A stretch of DNA of 7,262 nt from Planctomycetaceae bacterium (GTDB taxonomy: Bacteria > Planctomycetota > Planctomycetia > Planctomycetales > Planctomycetaceae): positions 25,457 through 32,718 of the forward strand of contig DLVV01000147.1 in the NCBI GenBank assembly GCA_003445035.1, read 5' to 3'. Made by a program: the position numbers and the translations under genes. Each line of letters begins with the position of its first letter. The first letter of the stretch is position 1. The notes under the pieces are model-generated. The model did not search any database and had not been told where the DNA came from. It saw only the letters and a program-made list of their open reading frames with translations. Below, piece after piece: positions 1 through 5,950 of this stretch.

Positions 1-24
1 CCCCCCCCCGCGGGGGCCCCCCCC
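1..24. other. G/C homopolymer at window end, probable assembly artefact
   Basis: The first 24 bases are only C and G, in runs of nine C, then G and C, five G and eight C. Read on the minus strand they add only Gly, Ala and Pro codons to the end of a HEAT-repeat region and break its amphipathic pattern. Nothing else in the window looks like this. It is most simply low-quality sequence or an assembler artefact at a contig end, so the last seven or so residues of the gene here should not be trusted. Confidence 0.7.
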
Positions 25-2399
25 AGCCGCGACAGCGGCGGGAGGTCGGCATCCAGCCGTTTCAGCAGGAAACCGAATCGCTCGGCCGCCAGCGGTCTTT
101 CGGCCAACCCTCCCAGGGCGGCGACACGCAGCGACGCGGGTTGTTTCGAATCGTCGATCAGTTTCTCGAGCGAAGGATCAATCAGCCGCCGCGACGCCAA
201 CGCACGCACCGCCCCTTCGCGAATGGTCAGATCGTCGTGACCCAGCGACGCCACCAGCATCTCCCGCCATCCGGCCGGCAACGTCTCGATGCTGGAACGT
301 CCCACCACATCGATCAGCAACCGCCGCGCCGAAAGGCCCAGGCTGTCGTCACCCAGCCGCTCGGCCACCAGCTTCTGGATCGCCATGTCGCCCTGCTGGG
401 ACAGCAGGAACCCACGGATCACCGACGACCGTTTGGCATCAATGGCCTTTTCGGCCAACCACGTCTCGAGCAATCCTCGGGTCTGGTCGGCCCACCCCTG
501 GTGGCGTCCGATCACCTCCAGAGCCGCCTGCTGCAGGCCCGGGTCGTCGGTGTCCAGCAGTGGCACCACCAATTCACGTGTCAGGCCACCGTCGGACATC
601 TGGTCCAGTGCCACCAGCGCGGCCCGCCGGATCGCCGGACGGCGGTCGGCCAGCAGCGGCCTGGTCGCGGCCGCATCGTTGGTCCGGATCACCGCGTACA
701 ACAACGCGTGTTCCTCGAACCGATCGATGCCCGAACGCCCCGACGCCGCCAGCAGCGAGGCCACCGTCGGAGCCCTTGTGCTGGCCGCCCCCGAGACCCC
801 CGATGTCTCGAGAATCCGTCCCAGGGCGGTCGCGGCCCCTCGTCGCACCGCGGATGACTTGTCTCCGGAAAGCAACCCGATCAGTTGCGGCATCGCCTGG
901 TGGTCACCAAGTGTCCCCAACGACCGAGTCGCCGCCACACGCACCTCCGCAGCCGGATCAGCCAGGGCCGCTCTGAGAGGTCGCAGCGACGCCTCCTTGT
1001 CGATCCGTGACAGGGACCAGACCGCTGACACCCGCCTGGTCAACGAACCGGCCGACCTCTCGGCCAACACGCCCTCGAGCGTACCGATGGCATCGATCCC
1101 GGCCTGGGCCAGGCGATCAATCACCCGCTCACGGACCACCGGTCTCGCGTCATCGAGGTGCCGTGCCAGCGCAGCGGGTGTGAGACGAGCCGCGTCGAGA
1201 AATCGACCGCGGGGATCCTTGACCTTGTGGGCGCCCTTGCGGCGGATCCGGTAGATCGCCCCGTGGATGTCGGGCTTGGCCACCTTTGACACCGGACAGC
1301 CGATACGGAACCAGCCCCCGGTATCGATCACCAGCAGGCTGCCGTCGGCGTCCTCGAGCACATCGGTGGGGTGAAAGTCCGGATCGTCACTGACCAGAAA
1401 CTCGTGCTCGGTGGTCCGAAACGTCGCCCCGTCGCGAGTGACCACGCTCCGGGCCACCTTGTGCGTATTGAACAATGTCGTGAACACGTTGTCCCGGTAT
1501 TCCGGACCGAACTCCGTCGACCGGTACCGGGTCATCCCCGAAACGGCCACGTGACCGAAGCGGGTCATCGGCGGCATCAACGGTCCGGTCTTGGGGAACT
1601 CGGCCACACACGCCTGGTCGAACCGCGGATAGGCACCGCCGTCGACCCAGTGAACCAGGCAGTCGTCCCGCGGCCGGCCGAGGAAGATATTGACGCTGCC
1701 GATCATTTCGCCGGTCGACAGGAAGTCGACCTCGACCGGGTTGTCCATTCCCCCTCCACACCAGGTCTGCACGTCACTGCCGTCGAGACGGCAACTGAAG
1801 ATCCGCGCGGCCTTCCCCTTGCTGATCACCTTCCCGTTCTTGTCACGGAACTCGTGTCCGTGACGCCCGTCGCACCAGTACAGGCGGCCGTTGGGTCCCA
1901 GGAAGCAGCCGTGGACGCTCGCCGCATTGCCACTGAACCCGAACGTGTCGACCAGGATCGTCCGTTCGTCGGCGACCCCGTCGTCGTCGAAATCACGAAG
2001 CCGCCAGATATTGGGTGGGCTGGCCACGTACAACGCCCCGCGGTGCCACAACGCTCCCATCGGCAAGGTCATTTTGTCGGCGAAGATCGTGCTGCGGTCA
2101 AAAACCCCGTCTCCGTCGGTGTCGGCGATCATCCGGATCAGGTTGGGAGGATCCTTGACCAGGTCGGCCGAGCGGATGTTCTTGCCGGAACTCGCGGCGA
2201 TGAACAATCGGCCACGGTGATCGAAGCCGGCCAGCATCGGGTGCTTGACCAACGGCGAAGCGGCCGCCACCTCGATCGTGAAACCCTCGGGCACACGCGG
2301 CAACTTGTCAGCCGCCTGCAGCGGCAACCCCGGGACCAGCAGGCAGGCGACGATCAGTCCGTCAAGGCACGCAGTCAGCTTCCGGCTGTTGTCAGGCAT
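1..2399 (-). CDS. PVC-type secreted dehydrogenase-like beta-propeller protein with HEAT-like repeats (partial, C-terminus missing)
   Basis: An uninterrupted minus-strand frame of 799 codons runs from the ATG at 2399 to the left edge without a stop. Residues 1-30 form a Sec signal peptide (basic RK at 6-7, hydrophobic core about 14-27, likely cleavage after LQA), so the product is exported. Residues about 35-387 match, from memory, the 'putative membrane-bound dehydrogenase' domain of Pirellula/Verrucomicrobium proteins. They open with a PEGF-type motif at 37-40 and carry aspartate-rich loops (DTDGDG at 93-98, DFDDDG at 136-141) that could bind calcium, with repeated propeller-like blades. Residues about 400-790 are alpha-helical HEAT-like repeats, with recurring 'D-xx-xVR-xxA-xxxL' patterns near 481-494, 513-526 and 719-735. 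Family members usually continue to about 1000 or more residues and end in a cytochrome-c-like CxxCH domain, which would lie outside this window. The start is supported by the signal peptide; the Shine-Dalgarno is weak. The gene follows the transporter after 90 bases on the same strand. The substrate is unknown, and dehydrogenase activity is a family label rather than something shown here. Confidence 0.88.
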   Translation of the reverse strand, partial: MPDNSRKLTACLDGLIVACLLVPGLPLQAADKLPRVPEGFTIEVAAASPLVKHPMLAGFDHRGRLFIAASSGKNIRSADLVKDPPNLIRMIADTDGDGVFDRSTIFADKMTLPMGALWHRGALYVASPPNIWRLRDFDDDGVADERTILVDTFGFSGNAASVHGCFLGPNGRLYWCDGRHGHEFRDKNGKVISKGKAARIFSCRLDGSDVQTWCGGGMDNPVEVDFLSTGEMIGSVNIFLGRPRDDCLVHWVDGGAYPRFDQACVAEFPKTGPLMPPMTRFGHVAVSGMTRYRSTEFGPEYRDNVFTTLFNTHKVARSVVTRDGATFRTTEHEFLVSDDPDFHPTDVLEDADGSLLVIDTGGWFRIGCPVSKVAKPDIHGAIYRIRRKGAHKVKDPRGRFLDAARLTPAALARHLDDARPVVRERVIDRLAQAGIDAIGTLEGVLAERSAGSLTRRVSAVWSLSRIDKEASLRPLRAALADPAAEVRVAATRSLGTLGDHQAMPQLIGLLSGDKSSAVRRGAATALGRILETSGVSGAASTRAPTVASLLAASGRSGIDRFEEHALLYAVIRTNDAAATRPLLADRRPAIRRAALVALDQMSDGGLTRELVVPLLDTDDPGLQQAALEVIGRHQGWADQTRGLLETWLAEKAIDAKRSSVIRGFLLSQQGDMAIQKLVAERLGDDSLGLSARRLLIDVVGRSSIETLPAGWREMLVASLGHDDLTIREGAVRALASRRLIDPSLEKLIDDSKQPASLRVAALGGLAERPLAAERFGFLLKRLDADLPPLSRLGGAPAGG

Positions 2400-2470
2400 C
2401 GTGGCATCCCGAGATCGAGAATGAAGCTTGGTTGATCGATCTTACCCGTCGTCGGATCCGGATCGCCACG

Positions 2471-2496
2471 CCAATCGCCGTGTCGGCGATCATTGG
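2471..2496 (-). other. Stem-loop at the permease stop codon in the 90-base gap before the dehydrogenase gene
   Basis: On the minus strand, CCAA pairs with TTGG and, inside that, TCGCCG pairs with CGGCGA around a 3-base ACA loop. The TGA stop of the permease gene is the unpaired 3-base bulge between the two stems. That gives 10 perfect base pairs. No T-tract follows, so it is not a classic intrinsic terminator. It could be an mRNA 3' processing or stability element, or a weak barrier separating expression of the transporter from the dehydrogenase gene. The rest of the gap (2400-2470) shows no clear promoter and only a weak GGGA before the next start. Confidence 0.45.
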
Positions 2497-4358
2497 GCGT
2501 CACCGCCACGAATCCGCTGCAACCGCCGACGGGCGGCGGCACGCTTGACCAGTTCGTCAACGATCACCCCGGCCAGGATCACCGCCCCGATGATCGCGTA
2601 CTCGATGTAGGTCGGCATCCAGTCGACCAGTGTGATCATATTCTTCAACACCCGCATCAACGCGGCCCCGATCACAACCCCCAGGATCGTTCCCTCTCCC
2701 CCTCGCAGGCTGCAGCCGCCCAGCACCGCTGCAGCGATAGCGTACAACTCGTAGAAGTTGCCGAAGTCAACCGGCTGAGCCGAGTTGATATCGAGCACGA
2801 ACAGCACGCCGCCAAGCCCGGCCAGTCCCGCACAGATGACATAGGCCAGGACAATCATCCGGCCGGTGTGAATCCCGCTGTACAGGGCCGCCTCCTCGTT
2901 GTTCCCCATCGCCAGCAGGTAACGGCCGTAGATGGTGTGGTTGAGAAACACCGACGCGAGCACGCCGACGACCAGCAGGATCACCAGCGGTGCCGGCAGA
3001 CCGATTTCCGGCTCGGCCCGTTCGAGCACCACCACCCGCAATTCGGTCCACTCGCCCGGCCTGGCCTCGATGATCGTCTCGAGTGACGGGACGGTCAATT
3101 CCTGGCGCGCCTCCGAAACGGCCACGTCCGTCTCGTCGATCGTCTCCCATTTCCCCCCCTCCCCGGCGACGGCCTCGACCCTCACTCGGCTGGTCCCTTC
3201 GGGAAGATCGACGCGAACCGACTGCTGCCGATCGGCCTCGATCGCAATCGTCTCCTGAGAAGGTATCGCTCCCAGGCCCCAGACCAGCAGGCTCAGGCCC
3301 AGCAACACCGTCGAGACCGGCACCGCCATCGCTCCCAGCAACGTCCCTTCGCCATCAAGCCGCCTGCGACTGAGCCATGCCCAGACAGATCCTCCGACCA
3401 GCAGCACACCGCCCGCGACCAAAAGCCCCCAGACCAACGGGATCCGCACCAGCTCGGCTGTCGCAATCAGTTTCAAATTCGGGTACTCGTCAATCAGTCC
3501 CTGGGTCTGATCCTGCGTGAAGCCCCGCGTGATTCCGCGGTAAAGCAAGAGCCCGCACAAGGTGACGACGAACGGCTGCAGCTTGAGACGCGCGATCAAC
3601 AGTCCGTGGAACAGACCGATTGCCAGCGAGGCACCGAGCACGATCGCCAGTGCCACAGGGACACTGGTCCACGGCCGGCGGTCCAAACCCAGCACGCCGG
3701 CCAGCTGTTCCGGAGGGGCTTCGGAGAGCGCCAGTCGGTCACCGTCGACCGACACGATCCGCGCCGTGGCCCCCTCGCGTCCGTCCTCGAGAACAAAGGC
3801 CACGCGATCACGAGGAGCCAGTCGGTGACCGACACCATCCCGATCGGTGAACGACTTGCTGACGACCAGCGCTGTCCCGTCCACTTTCACCGGATGGACC
3901 ACGGCCAGGCGGCCATCGGTGGCATCCGATCCGGGACGGGGCTCGACGTTGATCCCCGTCGACCCGATCCCGCTGACCCGGTACAGCCGGTCATTGTCAG
4001 CTGACGACCCGATCAAACGGACTCGGTCACCCGAGGAAAATCCATCCGGGGGACGGGCCAGTTCGATCCTGCCGGTGCTCGCGGTGACGCTGGAGATCGA
4101 CACCTCTCCGAGAGCGACATACTCGACCTGGAGCAGAAACGGCAGGCCACAGCCGACCAGGCAGATGATCGAGCCGACCGAGAGATCGATGCCGCCGGTG
4201 ATGATCACAAAGGCGACCCCGATCGAGATGATCCCGAACAGGGCCGTCCGCTTCATCAGGTTTTCGAGGTTGAACGGCTTGAGGAACGCGTCGCTCATCA
4301 ACGCCGTCGCCACGAAGACGAACAGCAGCAGGCTGAAAATCCCCACGACCTGTTTCAT
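2490..4358 (-). CDS. RbsC-like sugar ABC transporter permease with two large extracytoplasmic insertions
   Basis: This 622-residue inner-membrane protein forms the transmembrane pathway of a CUT2-type sugar importer, presumably as a homodimer. The RbsC core is clear. An N-terminal membrane helix (about 5-24) is followed by a second helix containing GGIDLSVGS (55-63). Next come a helix at about 233-255, ARLKLQPFVVTL at 256-267 with the YRG motif at 273-275, the conserved NHTIYGRYLLAMGNNEEA coupling region (473-490), and GGCSLRGGEGTILG (547-560) in the final helices. Family members are usually about 310-350 residues. The excess comes from two blocks: residues about 77-230 (soluble, beta-rich) and about 305-450 (a transmembrane hairpin plus a second beta-rich block). 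The reading frame is intact across both. The ATG overlaps the ATPase stop codon as ATGA and has no clear Shine-Dalgarno, which suggests translational coupling. The C-terminal tail is strongly basic, as expected for a cytoplasmic end. The transported sugar or related compound cannot be inferred. Confidence 0.92.
   Translation of the reverse strand: MKQVVGIFSLLLFVFVATALMSDAFLKPFNLENLMKRTALFGIISIGVAFVIITGGIDLSVGSIICLVGCGLPFLLQVEYVALGEVSISSVTASTGRIELARPPDGFSSGDRVRLIGSSADNDRLYRVSGIGSTGINVEPRPGSDATDGRLAVVHPVKVDGTALVVSKSFTDRDGVGHRLAPRDRVAFVLEDGREGATARIVSVDGDRLALSEAPPEQLAGVLGLDRRPWTSVPVALAIVLGASLAIGLFHGLLIARLKLQPFVVTLCGLLLYRGITRGFTQDQTQGLIDEYPNLKLIATAELVRIPLVWGLLVAGGVLLVGGSVWAWLSRRRLDGEGTLLGAMAVPVSTVLLGLSLLVWGLGAIPSQETIAIEADRQQSVRVDLPEGTSRVRVEAVAGEGGKWETIDETDVAVSEARQELTVPSLETIIEARPGEWTELRVVVLERAEPEIGLPAPLVILLVVGVLASVFLNHTIYGRYLLAMGNNEEAALYSGIHTGRMIVLAYVICAGLAGLGGVLFVLDINSAQPVDFGNFYELYAIAAAVLGGCSLRGGEGTILGVVIGAALMRVLKNMITLVDWMPTYIEYAIIGAVILAGVIVDELVKRAAARRRLQRIRGGDAQ
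3009..3446 (-). other. Permease insertion 2: extra transmembrane hairpin plus beta-rich extracytoplasmic block
   Basis: Permease residues about 305-450 have no counterpart in RbsC, where the outer loop before the coupling region is short. Here there is a hydrophobic helix at about 306-329, a basic turn (SRRR at 330-333), a second hydrophobic helix at about 339-364, and then about 85 polar residues with alternating beta-type patterns (for example RVRVEAVAG at 391-399, ELRVVVLERA at 439-448). The normal GLPAPLVILL helix resumes at 453. The basic turn between the helices should be cytoplasmic, which puts the beta-rich part outside and preserves the topology of the rest of the protein. I do not recognise the soluble domain. 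Confidence 0.75.
3669..4130 (-). other. Permease insertion 1: beta-rich extracytoplasmic block, possibly two repeated units
   Basis: Permease residues about 77-230 interrupt the RbsC core between the GGIDLSVGS helix and the next membrane helix (PVALAIVLG at 234-242), where RbsC has only a few residues. The block has no hydrophobic helix and is rich in strand patterns. Two segments look alike: about 90-142 and about 156-215. Each has a 'DRV' strand (111-113 and 184-186) followed by a YRV/ARIV strand and a beta-hairpin ending in a proline-containing turn. The pattern GDRVRLIGS...ND..YRVSGI resembles, from memory, small beta-barrel modules found in phage structural proteins; this likeness is an inference. 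The loop should face outward because the flanking ARLK segment of the next helix marks the cytoplasmic side. Confidence 0.72.
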
Positions 4359-5923
4359 CCAGCTGCCCCGGTCGCCAGTTGCATCACCGCCTCCTCACCC
4401 TCACCACCGGCCAGCACCTCGCGGTCCAGTTCGCCGGCGATCCGGCCCTCGTGCATCACCACCGCCCGGTCGGACATCCGCAGCACCTCCTCCATCTCGC
4501 TGGAAACAAACAGGATAGCGACTCCCCGAGCGGCAAGTTCGTCCATCAACGCATAGATCTCCTGCTTGGCGCCCACGTCGATCCCACGGGTCGGTTCATC
4601 CATCAAGAGCACCCGCGGCTCCATCGCCAGCCACTTTCCGAGCACCACCTTCTGCTGGTTGCCCCCGGAAAGGTAGCGGACAACCTGCTCGGGGCCGGGT
4701 GTCTTGACCCGCAACCGCTCAATCATCCGATCACCAATCTCCTTCTCACGACCACGATTGAGGAACCCAGACCGCGCATCCCGTTTCAGTGACGGCAGGC
4801 TCATGTTCTCACGAACGGTCATCTCGATCACCAGCCCCTGCTGCTTGCGGTCCTCGGGAACCAGGGCCAGCCCCGCACGGATCGCCTGGCGGGGATCCTG
4901 AGGCAACAACGGGATCTCCCCGATCTTCAACTGGCCATCCAGGGCCGGGGTGATCCCAAAGAGCGTCTGCAGCAGTTCAGTTCGGCCAGCACCGACCAAT
5001 CCGGCCAGCCCGACGATCTCGCCGGCTCGAACCGAGAAATCCAGCCTGTGGTCCGGAAACGCAGGCGACCGCAGGCCACTGGCTTCCAGTACCACTTCAC
5101 CCAGTTGGCGATCGGCGTCGCGCTGAAGTTGCTCGATGTCACGTCCGACCATCAACTGGACCATCGCGTCGTGAGTGATCTCCTGCCGGTCCAGTTCTCC
5201 GGCGTTGGCTCCGTCCCTGAGCACGGTGACACGATCGGCCATCCGGATGACTTCGCTGAGCCGATGCGTAATGTAGACAATGCTCTTGCCCGCATCCCGC
5301 AGTTGACCGATCACCTCGAAGAGACTCTCGGCCTCGCTCTGCGAGAGGCTCGATGTGGGCTCGTCCATGATCAGCACCCTCGCATCAACCGACAGCGCCT
5401 TGGCGATCTCGACCATCTGCTGCCGGCCAATGGTCAGTTCCGATACGATCGTTGCCGGGTCGATGGCCAGGCCGACCATGTCGAGAAACCGCCGGGACTG
5501 ACCGTGAGTCCGTGCGTGGTCGATCAGAACCCCCGCCGGCCCCCGGCGAGGTTCCCGACCCAGGAAGATGTTGGCGGCGATGTCGAGGTTGTCGGCGAGG
5601 TTGAGTTCCTGGTGGATCAACGCAATGCCGGCCGCCAACGCCTCCTCGACTCCGTCGATCTGCACCGGCTGGCCATCGACGAGCAGTTCGCCGGTGTCGG
5701 CCGGTTGTACACCGGCAAGGATCTTCATCAACGTGCTCTTGCCGGCCCCGTTCTCGCCGATCACCGCCAGCACTTCGCCGGGGTGCAACACCAGGTCCAC
5801 CCGGTCGAGAGCCAGCACCCCGGGGAACCGTTTGCTGACGGAACGGACTTCCAGCAACCGGTCCTCCGTGTCGATGCGGTTTCCGGCTGAAGCCGCGCCG
5901 CGATCTGTGGGAGCGTCGGACAT
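4355..5923 (-). CDS. Sugar ABC transporter ATP-binding protein, two NBDs (RbsA/MglA/XylG type)
   Basis: This 522-residue cytoplasmic ATPase powers the importer and has the usual length and two-domain plan of CUT2 ATPases. NBD1 carries Walker A GENGAGKST (56-64), Q-loop HQELN (104-108), signature LTIGRQQ (163-169), Walker B LIMDEPT (184-190) and the switch histidine H220. NBD2 carries a degenerate Walker A, GLVGAGRTE (308-316), lacking the lysine. Its signature LSGGNQQKVVLGKWL (418-432) and Walker B LLMDEPTRGIDVGAK (439-453) are intact, and SS (474-475) replaces the switch histidine. This one-active-site asymmetry is normal in the family. The NBD1 signature has Thr where Ser is common, a mild change at the already degenerate site. 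The first 20 or so residues are a non-conserved, probably disordered leader. The start is ATG at 5923, 27 bases after the binding-protein stop, with a weak AGG upstream. The stop overlaps the permease start by 4 bases, so the three genes are very likely one operon. Confidence 0.95.
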   Translation of the reverse strand: MSDAPTDRGAASAGNRIDTEDRLLEVRSVSKRFPGVLALDRVDLVLHPGEVLAVIGENGAGKSTLMKILAGVQPADTGELLVDGQPVQIDGVEEALAAGIALIHQELNLADNLDIAANIFLGREPRRGPAGVLIDHARTHGQSRRFLDMVGLAIDPATIVSELTIGRQQMVEIAKALSVDARVLIMDEPTSSLSQSEAESLFEVIGQLRDAGKSIVYITHRLSEVIRMADRVTVLRDGANAGELDRQEITHDAMVQLMVGRDIEQLQRDADRQLGEVVLEASGLRSPAFPDHRLDFSVRAGEIVGLAGLVGAGRTELLQTLFGITPALDGQLKIGEIPLLPQDPRQAIRAGLALVPEDRKQQGLVIEMTVRENMSLPSLKRDARSGFLNRGREKEIGDRMIERLRVKTPGPEQVVRYLSGGNQQKVVLGKWLAMEPRVLLMDEPTRGIDVGAKQEIYALMDELAARGVAILFVSSEMEEVLRMSDRAVVMHEGRIAGELDREVLAGGEGEEAVMQLATGAAG

Positions 5924-5950
5924 CGGGTGGCAAAGACCTGGTGAGACGGC

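Noticed and set aside
289..2435. Long plus-strand open frames opposite the dehydrogenase gene
   Set aside because: They are antisense to a continuous recognisable coding frame, are Arg/Pro/Ser/His-rich with no domain, and are the usual by-product of high GC content.
2119..2493. Direct repeat GTGTCGGCGATCAT at 2119-2132 and 2480-2493
   Set aside because: One copy lies inside coding sequence and the other in the stop-codon hairpin. It is built from words common in this GC-rich DNA, with no flanking structure, so it is probably chance.
5048..5890. A 280-codon plus-strand open frame opposite the ATPase gene
   Set aside because: It is antisense to all the conserved ABC motifs, and its translation resembles no protein family.
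4355..5923. Degenerate second Walker A and missing second switch histidine in the ATPase as signs of decay
   Set aside because: This asymmetry is normal in RbsA/MglA/XylG-type ATPases, and all the motifs of the active site are intact.
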